Positions 32,379 through 40,172 of a stretch of 64,000 nucleotides of DNA are shown piece by piece. The stretch is taken from contig CANSDP010000002.1 in assembly GCA_947645675.1 (NCBI GenBank), positions 62,001 to 126,000 on the forward strand, in the 5' to 3' direction. Below the pieces are notes generated by a model. The model was given only the letters and a program-made list of their open reading frames with translations, was not told where the DNA came from and ran no database searches. The position numbers were made by a program, and so were the translations under genes. Source of the stretch: an uncultured Bacillota bacterium (GTDB lineage: Bacteria > Bacillota > Clostridia > Oscillospirales > Oscillospiraceae). Each line of letters begins with the position of its first letter. The stretch's first letter is position 1.

Positions 32379-33008
32379 ATGGACGCTTTTATTTTTATTT
32401 TGAATTTTTTAGGGACGCTGGCCTTCGCGGCCTCGGGGGCTATGATCGGGCTGAGAAAGAATATGGACATCTTCGGGGTGTGTATTCTGGGTCTGACCAC
32501 CGCCACCGGCGGCGGAGTGATTCGGGACCTGATCCTGGGTCTGACGCCCCCCATGGCCTTTCAGGACCCCACAGCGGCGATTGTGGCCCTGGTGACCTCG
32601 GCGGTGTTTTTCTCCCGGCATGTCCGCCAGGTGCTGACCCACAACCAGCGGCGGTATGACCTCCTGCTCTTCTGGATGGACACCCTGGGGCTGGGGGCCT
32701 TCTCTGTGATCGGAGTGGAGCTGGCCTTCTCCCAGGCCCAGCGGCCCACCTTCTTCCTCCTGGTCTTTGTGGGCACCCTCACCGGCGTGGGGGGCGGCGT
32801 GCTCCGGGACCTGCTCGCCCAGGAGGTGCCCTACATCTTTGTCAAGCATATTTACGCCTGTGCCTCACTGACGGGGGCGGCTCTGTGCGCTGGGCTGTGG
32901 CACTATACCGGCAGCGTGACCGCTATGCTGGCGGGAATGACCGCCGTGGTCCTGGTCCGGGCGCTGGCGGCCCATTTTCACTGGAATCTGCCCCGGGCAA
33001 AGCTCTGA
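32379..33008 (+). CDS. TRIC cation channel family protein (YicG/UPF0126-like)
   Basis: 209-residue polytopic membrane protein with about seven TM segments and two internally repeated halves. Each half has the family signature: GLTTATGGGVIRDLILG (about 47-63) and GTLTGVGGGVLRDLLA (about 127-142). Bacterial members form homotrimeric K+/monovalent cation channels. The N-terminus matches the family, so the start is well supported despite the very short distance to the promoter. Ends at a bidirectional terminator. Confidence 0.93.
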   Translation: MDAFIFILNFLGTLAFAASGAMIGLRKNMDIFGVCILGLTTATGGGVIRDLILGLTPPMAFQDPTAAIVALVTSAVFFSRHVRQVLTHNQRRYDLLLFWMDTLGLGAFSVIGVELAFSQAQRPTFFLLVFVGTLTGVGGGVLRDLLAQEVPYIFVKHIYACASLTGAALCAGLWHYTGSVTAMLAGMTAVVLVRALAAHFHWNLPRAKL

Positions 33009-33026
33009 GCGCCCAAAAACGATGAA

Positions 33027-33051
33027 ATCCCCCGGCCCAAGGCCGGGGGAT
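33027..33051. terminator. Bidirectional terminator
   Basis: ATCCCCCGGC / GCCGGGGGAT stem between the TRIC gene and the 41-residue gene; T-richer on the minus strand. Confidence 0.75.
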
Positions 33052-33056
33052 CTGTG

Positions 33057-33182
33057 TTATTCCTTTTCTCGCTCAGCCTGTTCCCTCAGCGCCTTGATGG
33101 CGAAGTCCAGGGCGGGGATCGCCTTGGCGGTGCTGTACTGCTTCATGTGCTCCAGCTCCCGAATGGCCTCTTTTGCTGTCAT
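33057..33182 (-). CDS. Small hypothetical protein, 41 residues
   Basis: MTAKEAIRELEHMKQYS, then IPALDFAIKALREQAEREKE: one or two amphipathic helices, strongly charged. AAAGGAG lies 10 nt before the ATG and a terminator follows the stop. Similar short helical proteins with an ALD.AI.ALR pattern occur in phages and mobile elements; function unknown. Upstream of it and separate lies the ABC permease gene. Confidence 0.65.
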   Translation of the reverse strand: MTAKEAIRELEHMKQYSTAKAIPALDFAIKALREQAEREKE

Positions 33183-33244
33183 AGCGCTCACACTCCTTTA
33201 CCCCTCTATTTTACCACAACAGAGCGGGAGCGCGCAAGGATTTT

Positions 33245-33895
33245 TTAATACTCCTTCCCCGCCGCCACCCGGCAGGAGATGAGATAGGAGATAAACAGCG
33301 CCGCCAGCCCGACCAGAGGGAGCAGGGCGGCTCCGCCGATGATGAAGGCGGGGGACAGGGCCTCCAGAGCATTCAGGGCGGACAGGTCGAGGAGATTCAG
33401 CTTGGACAGCAGGACGACGACGATGACGGGGATAAAGATCACAGTGTACAGATAGGGCCGGGCCCGCTCCGCTCCCAGCTTGTAGTTCAGGGGGAGGATT
33501 ATAGCGGGCACCAGCAGGCCAATGCTGGCGGATACCATCAGAGTAAGCAGCATTTCCACCAGGTCCTCCTGTTGGAGCAGATAAATGATTGCGATGCCAA
33601 ACAGGGCTAAGGAGAAGGTACACAGGGCCAGAACCAGCACAAAGAGATACCGGGCCCCCACCACCTTGCTCCGTCCCAGGGGGAGGGACATTGCGTACCG
33701 GTCCCACTTGGCCTGTTCGTCGTAAGCGAAGGCGGTAATGGGCAGCACCATGAGCATCACTTGAACAAACGTGATAATAAAGCCGAAATTAAAAATATCC
33801 AGCAAGGCCATCACGGCATAGAGCACCATGATAAACAGATAGGACGTCAAGGTCTTGCGCATCACAAGGATATCCTTCATAATCAAACCGGTCAT
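33245..33895 (-). CDS. ABC-2 type permease (YtrC/ABC2_membrane_5-like)
   Basis: 216 residues with about six TM helices (around 17-35, 38-58, 82-106, 115-137, 147-165, 185-208) and a cytosolic KWDRYAMSLPLGRSKVVGARYL segment typical of this permease family. Its ATG overlaps the ATPase stop by 4 bp, so it is the membrane partner of that ATPase. The exported substrate is unknown; relatives are linked to cell-wall antibiotic stress. Confidence 0.88.
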   Translation of the reverse strand: MTGLIMKDILVMRKTLTSYLFIMVLYAVMALLDIFNFGFIITFVQVMLMVLPITAFAYDEQAKWDRYAMSLPLGRSKVVGARYLFVLVLALCTFSLALFGIAIIYLLQQEDLVEMLLTLMVSASIGLLVPAIILPLNYKLGAERARPYLYTVIFIPVIVVVLLSKLNLLDLSALNALEALSPAFIIGGAALLPLVGLAALFISYLISCRVAAGKEY

Positions 33896-34752
33896 TTGTC
33901 TTCTCCTTTCCCCACAAAGAGCATAATGTCCTCCAGCGTGGTCCGCTCCACCAGCAGCATGGGATACTTCCGGGCGAAGGCGGAGCGATCCTTCACCAGG
34001 GCCTCACAGCCGAAGGTCCCCCGCCGGGTGCGGAGCACGTCCCTGGGGTCAATGGATTCCAGCTGAGCGGCGGTGCAGCCCACCCGGCCGTAGGAGTCCA
34101 GGATGTTGTCCTTGGCGTCGGACAGCACTACTTCCCCCTGGTGGATGTAGGCGATGTAGTCGGCCACCTTCTCCAGGTCGGAGATGATGTGGCTGGACAT
34201 CAAAATGGCGTGGTCCTCGTCCTGGATGAGACCCAGGAACTCGTCTAAAATCTCGTCCCGGACCACCGGGTCCAGACCGGCGGTGGCCTCGTCCAGAATC
34301 AGCAGCTTGGGGCGGTGGGCCAGGGCGGCGGACAGGGACAGCTTCATCTTCATGCCCCGGGAGAACTCCTTGATGAGTTTCTTTTCCGGCAGACCGAATT
34401 TGCCCAGGTAGTCCCGAAACAGCTTCTGGTCCCACTCTCTGTAGGCGGGGGCCAGAATTTTTCCCACGTCCAGGGGGCGGAGGGTGTCGTGGAAGAAGCA
34501 CTCGTCCAGCACCAGCCCGATGTCCTGCTTGGCCAGCTGCTCTTCTCTCACATTGTCATAGCCCAGCAGGCTGATCTCCCCCGCGTCCCGGTGGATCAGG
34601 TTCAGAATGCACTTGATGGTGGTAGTCTTGCCCGCGCCGTTCTCCCCGATCAGCCCCAGGATGGAGCCGCCAGGCAGGGTCAGGTCGATATTCTTCAGGG
34701 CGAAGTCCCCATAGGACTTGCACAGCCCCTTGATTTCAATACAATTTGTCAT
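33892..34752 (-). CDS. ABC transporter ATP-binding protein (YtrB-like)
   Basis: 286 residues. Walker A GENGAGKTT (about 37-45), Q-loop region, signature-like FSRGMKMKLS (about 131-140; the C-loop SGG is replaced by SRGM, common in YtrB/EcsA-type ATPases), Walker B LLILDEATAGLD, H-switch SSHII. Overlaps the GntR regulator stop by 4 bp and the permease start by 4 bp: a tightly coupled three-gene operon. Confidence 0.93.
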   Translation of the reverse strand: MTNCIEIKGLCKSYGDFALKNIDLTLPGGSILGLIGENGAGKTTTIKCILNLIHRDAGEISLLGYDNVREEQLAKQDIGLVLDECFFHDTLRPLDVGKILAPAYREWDQKLFRDYLGKFGLPEKKLIKEFSRGMKMKLSLSAALAHRPKLLILDEATAGLDPVVRDEILDEFLGLIQDEDHAILMSSHIISDLEKVADYIAYIHQGEVVLSDAKDNILDSYGRVGCTAAQLESIDPRDVLRTRRGTFGCEALVKDRSAFARKYPMLLVERTTLEDIMLFVGKGEDK

Positions 34753-35129
34753 AGCTCCTCACCTTTATACAATAAGTCAAGCATCTCATGAAGCTCCTCC
34801 AGGGGGAAAGCTCCCTTCCGGGCCTCCTCCACCGCCTGAGACAGCTTTTCCTCCACCTTCCGCAGCTGGGCCTCCCGCAGCAGCTCCCGGTTCTGGGGGG
34901 CCACAAAACAGCCCTTGCCCGGGACGTTCTCCAAAAAGCCGTCCCGCTCCAGCTCCTCATAGGCCCGCTTGGTGGTGATGACCGAGATGCGCAGCTCCTT
35001 TGCCAGCAGCCGCATGGACGGCAGGGCGTCCCCCGCCGACAGCGCGCCGGACATGATCTGCTCCTTCACCTGGTCGGAGATCTGCTCATAGATGGGCTTT
35101 CCGCTGGCGTTACTCAATATGATATCCAA
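34749..35129 (-). CDS. GntR-family transcriptional regulator, YtrA subfamily
   Basis: 126 residues. N-terminal winged helix (about 1-75) with LPSMRLLAKELRISVITTKRAYEELE split across the recognition region and GKGCFV wing; a short C-terminal helical tail (about 80-126) in place of a ligand domain, as in the YtrA subfamily. First gene of the GntR-ATPase-permease operon. A palindrome in its promoter (35218-35242) fits autorepression, with release during envelope stress as in B. subtilis ytr (inference). Confidence 0.92.
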   Translation of the reverse strand: MDIILSNASGKPIYEQISDQVKEQIMSGALSAGDALPSMRLLAKELRISVITTKRAYEELERDGFLENVPGKGCFVAPQNRELLREAQLRKVEEKLSQAVEEARKGAFPLEELHEMLDLLYKGEEL

Positions 35130-35217
35130 TTCGTCCCGCCTTTCAACAGCCCGAAGCCCCTGGCTGCAAGCCTGCGCACGGTCCCGCGCCGAAGCCTCTC
35201 GCTGTCATGTTGAATTT

Positions 35218-35268
35218 ACTGTATATATACTATATGCACAGTATAGCGCCGGTGCACCGGTTTGTCAA
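35218..35268 (-). promoter_or_regulatory. Promoter and operator of the GntR/ABC operon
   Basis: Minus strand TTGACA (plus 35263-35268), 17 bp, TATACT (plus 35240-35245). The imperfect palindrome ACTGTATATA-N5-TATGCACAGT (35218-35242) covers the -10 edge and start site, a natural place for a GntR repressor. Confidence 0.7.
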
Positions 35269-35278
35269 GAGGTTTTTT

Positions 35279-35304
35279 GTAGGGCGCGACGACCCAGCGC
35301 GCCG
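35279..35304. repeat. Half copy of repeat R2
   Basis: GTAGGGCGCGACGACCCAGC followed by GCGCCG without a matching second arm. The rest of the 413-bp gap holds promoters and unassigned AT-richer sequence, including an isolated GATATAAT near 35363. Confidence 0.55.
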
Positions 35305-35428
35305 CCGGATACTGGGCAGGGCGTCAGGCAGGCGGCCCTCCTCACGTCATTTGTCGAAAAACGATATAATGGCCGTGCTATCCCCGCCTGCACCGGCAGC
35401 GGAAGGACCATGCAAGCGGATTTTTTTC

Positions 35429-35457
35429 TTGCTACCTCAGCCGTCTTATGATACAAT
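35429..35457 (+). promoter_or_regulatory. prfC promoter
   Basis: TTGCTA (35429-35434), 17 bp, TACAAT (35452-35457). Confidence 0.65.
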
Positions 35458-35543
35458 AGTCTGTCAAAGAAGAAAATTCTGCTTTCCCGGCCCTTTGGCG
35501 GCGGAGGCAGGCGAGTATGAAGTAAGTAAGGGAGTGGACCCTT

Positions 35544-37151
35544 TTGTCAAATTACGAAGCGGAAATCAAGCGCCGGAGGACCTTTGCCATCATCTCCCAC
35601 CCTGACGCGGGCAAGACCACCCTGACGGAGAAGTTCCTGCTCTACGGCGGGGCCATCGCTCAGGCGGGGCAGGTGAAGGGCAAGAAGAACACCCGGGCCG
35701 CCACGTCGGACTGGATGGAGATCGAGAAGCAGCGCGGCATCTCGGTGACCTCCTCGGTGATGCAGTTTCAATATGAGGGCTTCTGCATCAACATTTTGGA
35801 CACCCCCGGCCACCAGGACTTCTCCGAGGACACCTACCGCACCCTGATGGCCGCTGACAGCGCCGTCATGGTCATCGACGCCGCCAAGGGCGTGGAGGCC
35901 CAGACCCGGAAGCTGTTCAAGGTGTGCGCCATGCGGGACATCCCCATCTTCACCTTCATCAACAAGATGGACCGGGAGGCCCGGGACTCCTTCGAGCTGC
36001 TGGAGGAGCTGGAGAAGGAGCTGGGCATCGAGACCTACCCGGTCAACTGGCCCATTGGCTGCGGCAAGGAGTTCAAGGGTGTGTACGACCGGGGCAGCCG
36101 CAAGATTATCCACTTCACCTCCAACGGCGGAGCCAAGGCGGCCACCGCCACCGAGGTGGAGCTGGGCGATCCCAACCTGGACGGACTGATCGGCGAGCGG
36201 CTCCACCAGCAGCTCACCGACGAGATCGAGCTGCTGGACGGCGCGGCCGCCGCGTTTGATCTGGACCGGGTGCGCCACGGCAAGCTCTCCCCGGTGTTTT
36301 TCGGCTCCGCCCTCACCAACTTCGGCGTGGAGCCCTTTCTGGAGCACTTCCTCCAGATGACCACCGCCCCCCTGCCCCGGCGGGCGGGCGAGCTGGTGGT
36401 GGACTCCCTGGACGACGACTTCTCCGCCTTTGTGTTCAAGATCCAGGCCAACATGAACAAGGCCCACCGGGACCGCATCGCCTTTATGCGGGTGGTGTCC
36501 GGCAAGTTCGAGGCGGACAAGGAGGTCTATCACCTTCAAGGGGGGAAGAAGATCCGTCTGTCCCGGCCTCAGCAGCTGATGGCGGCGGAGCGGGAGATCA
36601 TCGAGGAGGCCTACGCCGGGGATATCATCGGCGTGTTCGACCCAGGGCTGTTCTCCATCGGCGATACCCTGTGCGCCCCGGGGAAGAAATTTGCCTTCGA
36701 CCCCATCCCCACCTTCGCACCGGAGCACTTTGAGCGCATCCGTTCCATCGACACCATGAAGCGCAAGCAGTTCTTGAAAGGCGTGGAGCAGATCGCCCAG
36801 GAGGGGGCCATTCAGATCTTCAAGACCCCCTACTCCGGCATGGAGGAAGTGATCGTGGGTGTGGTGGGCACACTGCAATTCGACGTGCTGGAATACCGCC
36901 TGCGCTCCGAATACAACGTGGAGCTGTACAAGGAGGGCCTTCCCTTCGAGTATCTGCGGTGGATCGTCAAGGAGGACGAGGAGGCCCCGCCCCTCAAAGA
37001 GGAGGACCTGCTGCTCCCCAACGACGCCAAGCTGGTGGAGGACTACAAGGGCAATCAGCTGCTGCTGTTCGCCTCCCAGTGGTCCATCCAGTGGGTGACC
37101 GACCGGAACAAGGGCCTTAAGCTGGCCGAGTTCGGCGGCGCGAAGTTTTAA
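35544..37151 (+). CDS. prfC: Peptide chain release factor 3
   Basis: 535-residue translational GTPase that recycles RF1/RF2 after termination. P-loop SHPDAGKTT (about 18-26), G2 QRGISVTSS, G3 DTPGHQDFSEDTYRTL, G4 INKMDRE; the DFSEDTYRTL extension distinguishes RF3 from EF-G. Domains II and III follow to a normal length. TTG start at 35544 after AAGGGAG. GH25 starts 24 bp downstream. Confidence 0.97.
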   Translation: MSNYEAEIKRRRTFAIISHPDAGKTTLTEKFLLYGGAIAQAGQVKGKKNTRAATSDWMEIEKQRGISVTSSVMQFQYEGFCINILDTPGHQDFSEDTYRTLMAADSAVMVIDAAKGVEAQTRKLFKVCAMRDIPIFTFINKMDREARDSFELLEELEKELGIETYPVNWPIGCGKEFKGVYDRGSRKIIHFTSNGGAKAATATEVELGDPNLDGLIGERLHQQLTDEIELLDGAAAAFDLDRVRHGKLSPVFFGSALTNFGVEPFLEHFLQMTTAPLPRRAGELVVDSLDDDFSAFVFKIQANMNKAHRDRIAFMRVVSGKFEADKEVYHLQGGKKIRLSRPQQLMAAEREIIEEAYAGDIIGVFDPGLFSIGDTLCAPGKKFAFDPIPTFAPEHFERIRSIDTMKRKQFLKGVEQIAQEGAIQIFKTPYSGMEEVIVGVVGTLQFDVLEYRLRSEYNVELYKEGLPFEYLRWIVKEDEEAPPLKEEDLLLPNDAKLVEDYKGNQLLLFASQWSIQWVTDRNKGLKLAEFGGAKF

Positions 37152-37175
37152 CGCACAAAAGAAAGTGAGGTAATT

Positions 37176-38114
37176 ATGAAAAAAAGCAAACTTACCGCAG
37201 GTATGGCGGCGCTGGTCCTGACGGCCAGCCTGATCCCGGCCCAGGCCGCCGAGGCCGGCTACAGCGACCAGCCCGTTCTGCCCAGTCAGCCTGAAATGAC
37301 CGTACCCGCCGGGTGGGCCAGCCGGAACGGCCAGCCCGGGCGGGTGGCGGCGGCGGCGTGGGCCGACGGCGACAACTTCCTGGTCCCCGACACCCCGGAG
37401 AGCGGCCCCATTCCCCCCAACAGCTATCTCAGCGAGTGCTTTGTGCTGGACCAGAACGGCTACCTCTCCTACACGGCGGGGCCCAGCTTCCGGGGGGTGG
37501 ACGTGTCCTCCCACCAGAAGGAAATCGACTGGAGCCGGGTGGCCCGGTCCGGGATGGACTTCGCCATGATTCGGGCGGGCTACCGGGGCTACACCGCCGG
37601 GTCCATCAACAAGGACGCCTACTTTGACCAGAACATCCAGGGCGCCCTGGCCAACGGCCTCCAGGTCGGAGTGTATTTCTACTCCCAGGCCGTTACCCCC
37701 GAGGAGGCCCGGGAGGAGGCCTATCAGCTCCTGGCCTGGATCAGCGGCTATCCTATTACTTACCCTGTGGTTTTCGACTGGGAGAAGCCCGCCGCGGATG
37801 ACGCCCGCACCCGCTTCATCGACGGCGAGACCACCACCGCCTGCGCCCGGGCCTTCTGCGAGGTCGTCCAGGAGGCGGGCTACATCCCCATGACCTACGG
37901 AAGCCCCAACAAGGTCTATAACGGCGGACTCCTCCTGGACCAGCTCCGGGACTACCCCGCCTTCTGGCTGGCCAACTACACCCGGAACAGCGCCCCCACC
38001 ACCTTCCGCTATCACTTCGATATGTGGCAGTACTCCAGCTCCGGCTATGTGGATGGCATTCCGGGCAATGTAGACCTGAACATCTGCCTCACCGACTGGT
38101 CCACCCTGCAATAA
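37176..38114 (+). CDS. Secreted glycoside hydrolase family 25 muramidase
   Basis: 312 residues. Signal peptide about 1-24 (KKSKLT, hydrophobic core, PAQA). A ~75-residue Pro/Gly-rich linker precedes the GH25 domain from about 104: GVDVSSHQKEIDW with the conserved Asp, IRAGYRGY, GVYFYSQA, and FDWEKP carrying the catalytic Asp/Glu pair (about 200-203), ending MWQYSSSGYVDGIPGNVDLN. Hydrolyses muramic acid linkages in peptidoglycan, here probably for wall remodelling. No SLH or choline-binding module is seen. 24 bp after prfC; AAAGTGAGG precedes the ATG. Confidence 0.93.
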   Translation: MKKSKLTAGMAALVLTASLIPAQAAEAGYSDQPVLPSQPEMTVPAGWASRNGQPGRVAAAAWADGDNFLVPDTPESGPIPPNSYLSECFVLDQNGYLSYTAGPSFRGVDVSSHQKEIDWSRVARSGMDFAMIRAGYRGYTAGSINKDAYFDQNIQGALANGLQVGVYFYSQAVTPEEAREEAYQLLAWISGYPITYPVVFDWEKPAADDARTRFIDGETTTACARAFCEVVQEAGYIPMTYGSPNKVYNGGLLLDQLRDYPAFWLANYTRNSAPTTFRYHFDMWQYSSSGYVDGIPGNVDLNICLTDWSTLQ

Positions 38115-38200
38115 CGCCCTCCGCAACCGGTGGTTGCGAAAGATTCCAGCCCTCCCTGGTGGAACGCAACCGCCTTTTCTGCTATGGTAGACAACAGGAT

Positions 38201-38225
38201 ACCCCCGCCCTCCGGGGCGGGGGTA
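38201..38225. terminator. GC-rich hairpin between GH25 and the HTH gene
   Basis: ACCCCCGCC / GGGGCGGGGGT stem with a short loop; no T-run, so attenuation or termination is only possible. A smaller GCAACC-GGT-GGTTGC hairpin lies at 38129-38143. Confidence 0.45.
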
Positions 38226-38260
38226 CATTGATTTCGGGATTAGAAGAAAGGGGACCAGGT

Positions 38261-38908
38261 ATGAAATTGAATGAAAAGATCGCCTATTACCGCCGGGCAA
38301 AGCGGATGTCTCAGGAGGAGCTGGCCGCACGGGCGGGCGTGTCCCGTCAGGCGGTGAGCAAGTGGGAGCTGGGGGAGGCGGCCCCCGATATCGGCAAGCT
38401 GCTGGCGCTGTCCAAGGCCTTCGGCGTCACCACCGACCACCTGCTCAACGACGGCGAGGAGCCAGAGTGGGCCGCGCCCCCCGCGGAGCCCCAGACGCCT
38501 CCCCCTCCGCCCCCGCAGGGACAGCTTGACAATCTCCCCGGCTTCATCGGGAGAATGGTCCGCCGGTGGGGCTGGCTGGCCGGCATATACCTGGCCCTCC
38601 AGGGGGCGGGGGTGACCCTGGTGGGGCTCGTTGCCCGGTGGGGGTTTGGCAGCATGTTCGCCGCCTCCAGCCAGATGATGGGCGGTATGAGCATGGGCGG
38701 CATGGGCTGGAGCTACAGCGGCCCGCCCGAGCTGGAGGGAGCCGTGATGGACGCCCTGGGCGTTGCCCCCCAGGCCTCCCCCTTCTCCGGAGTCCAGAGC
38801 TTTTTCCTGGGCTTCTCCACCCTCATTCTGGTCATCGGGATTGTGATGGTCGTGGGCGGGCTGGTCCTGGCCTACGTGCTGTGGAGCCAGGGCAGAAAAG
38901 GGGATTAA
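38261..38908 (+). CDS. Membrane-associated XRE-type HTH regulator
   Basis: 215 residues. N-terminal helix-turn-helix (about 1-62; MSQEELAARAGVSRQAVSKWE is split by the turn) of the Cro/CI type, a Pro-rich linker (about 70-88), then two hydrophobic segments (about 102-125 and 181-208) flanking a Met/Gly-rich stretch (MMGGMSMGGMGW). Such HTH-TM proteins may tether DNA-binding domains to the membrane. ATG at 38261 follows AAAGGGGACC. The Met/Gly cluster could bind metal, which is speculation. Confidence 0.85.
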   Translation: MKLNEKIAYYRRAKRMSQEELAARAGVSRQAVSKWELGEAAPDIGKLLALSKAFGVTTDHLLNDGEEPEWAAPPAEPQTPPPPPPQGQLDNLPGFIGRMVRRWGWLAGIYLALQGAGVTLVGLVARWGFGSMFAASSQMMGGMSMGGMGWSYSGPPELEGAVMDALGVAPQASPFSGVQSFFLGFSTLILVIGIVMVVGGLVLAYVLWSQGRKGD

Positions 38909-38912
38909 AATG

Positions 38913-38940
38913 AACCGGGACCCCGTCAGGGGTCCCGGTT
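38913..38940. terminator. Bidirectional terminator
   Basis: AACCGGGACCCC / GGGGTCCCGGTT stem with loop GTCA between convergent genes. Confidence 0.88.
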
Positions 38941-38947
38941 TGCGTGT

Positions 38948-40009
38948 TTACAGCTTCATGATCCAATCATGGGGGTCGGACACCCGGCCCCACTGGATTC
39001 CGGTGAGCTCATCGTAGAGCCTCTGGGTGATCTGGCCGATCTGGTTGTTGGAGACGGTGACCTTTTTGTCCCCCATAGCCAGCTCGCCGATGGGGGAGAC
39101 CACGGCGGCGGTGCCGGTGCCCCAGGCCTCCTCCAAAGCGCCGGTCTCGGCGGCCTCGAAGAGCTCCCCGGCGGAGATGCGGCGCTCCTCCACCTCATAG
39201 CCCCAGTCCTTCAACAGCTGGATGCAGGACCGGCGGGTGATGCCGTCCAGCACCGAGCCGTTCAGGTCGGGGGTGATAATCTTGCCGGACACCTTGAACA
39301 TCACGTTCATGGAGCCCACCTCTTCGATGAATTTGCGGTGCACGCCGTCCAGCCACAGCACCTGGCTGTAGCCCGCCTTCTCGGCCTGGTCGCCGGCCCG
39401 GAGGGAGGCGGCGTAGTTGCCGCCCGTCTTAGCCATGCCCATACCGCCCTTGACGGCCCGCACGTCCTTCTCCTCCACATAGATCTTCACCGGGTTCAGC
39501 CCCTCGGGGTAGTAGGCTCCCACGGGGCAGACCACCACGATGTACTGCACATGGTGGGAGGAGTGAACGCCCAGAGCGGCGTCCAGACCGATCATGAAGG
39601 GCCGGATATACAGGGAGGTGTCCTTTTCGCTGGGCACCCAGTCCTGCTCTACCCTCACCAGCTCGGTGATGCCGGCCAGGGCCAGCTCCTCGGGAATTTG
39701 GGGCAGGCAGAGCCGCTGGGCGGACTGGTTCATCCGGGCGATGTTGTCCCGGGGGCGGAACAGCTGGATGGAGCCGTCCTGAACGCGGTAGGCCTTCAGC
39801 CCCTCAAAGATCTCCTCGCCGTAGTGCAGGACCTTGGCGGCGGGGTCAATCTGAAGGGGGCCGTAGGGGACGATGCGGGGGTCGTGCCAGCCCTGGCCGG
39901 CGTCGTAGTCCACGATAAACATATGATCGGTCATGGCCTTGCCGAACACCAGGGTGGAGGAATCGGGCTTCTCTTTCAGCGCCGTGGCGCGGGTGATTTT
40001 GATTTCCAT
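38948..40009 (-). CDS. ilvE: Branched-chain amino acid aminotransferase
   Basis: 353-residue class IV PLP aminotransferase for the last step of valine, leucine and isoleucine synthesis. PLP lysine Lys194 in MAKTGGNYAAS; EEIFEGLKAY and the EAWGTGTAAVVSPIG motif near the C-terminus are typical of the longer type II BCAT group. Full length. It complements ilvB and ilvD elsewhere in the window but forms no operon with them. It has its own promoter and shares a bidirectional terminator with the HTH gene. Confidence 0.96.
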   Translation of the reverse strand: MEIKITRATALKEKPDSSTLVFGKAMTDHMFIVDYDAGQGWHDPRIVPYGPLQIDPAAKVLHYGEEIFEGLKAYRVQDGSIQLFRPRDNIARMNQSAQRLCLPQIPEELALAGITELVRVEQDWVPSEKDTSLYIRPFMIGLDAALGVHSSHHVQYIVVVCPVGAYYPEGLNPVKIYVEEKDVRAVKGGMGMAKTGGNYAASLRAGDQAEKAGYSQVLWLDGVHRKFIEEVGSMNVMFKVSGKIITPDLNGSVLDGITRRSCIQLLKDWGYEVEERRISAGELFEAAETGALEEAWGTGTAAVVSPIGELAMGDKKVTVSNNQIGQITQRLYDELTGIQWGRVSDPHDWIMKL

Positions 40010-40046
40010 AGCGGGTCACTCCTGTTTCCAGTTTAGGATAACCTAT

Positions 40047-40074
40047 ATTATAACAGCATTTTTCCTCCGGTCAA
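40047..40074 (-). promoter_or_regulatory. ilvE promoter
   Basis: Minus strand TTGACC (plus 40069-40074), 16 bp, TATAAT (plus 40047-40052). Confidence 0.7.
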
Positions 40075-40096
40075 GGCCCAGAGCGGCATTTTATGC

Positions 40097-40125
40097 TTGT
40101 ACTTCCCGCTGTGATTTGATATAAT
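40097..40125 (+). promoter_or_regulatory. gdpP promoter
   Basis: TTGTAC (40097-40102), 17 bp, TATAAT (40120-40125). Confidence 0.7.
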
Positions 40126-40172
40126 AAACTACCTTGTTGTTGTTTGTGATTCACTGAGAGGGGGCTGTTTCC

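Noticed and set aside
35547-38330. 927-codon open frame antisense to prfC and GH25
   Set aside because: Spans two unmistakable plus-strand genes; low-complexity His/Gly/Leu translation.
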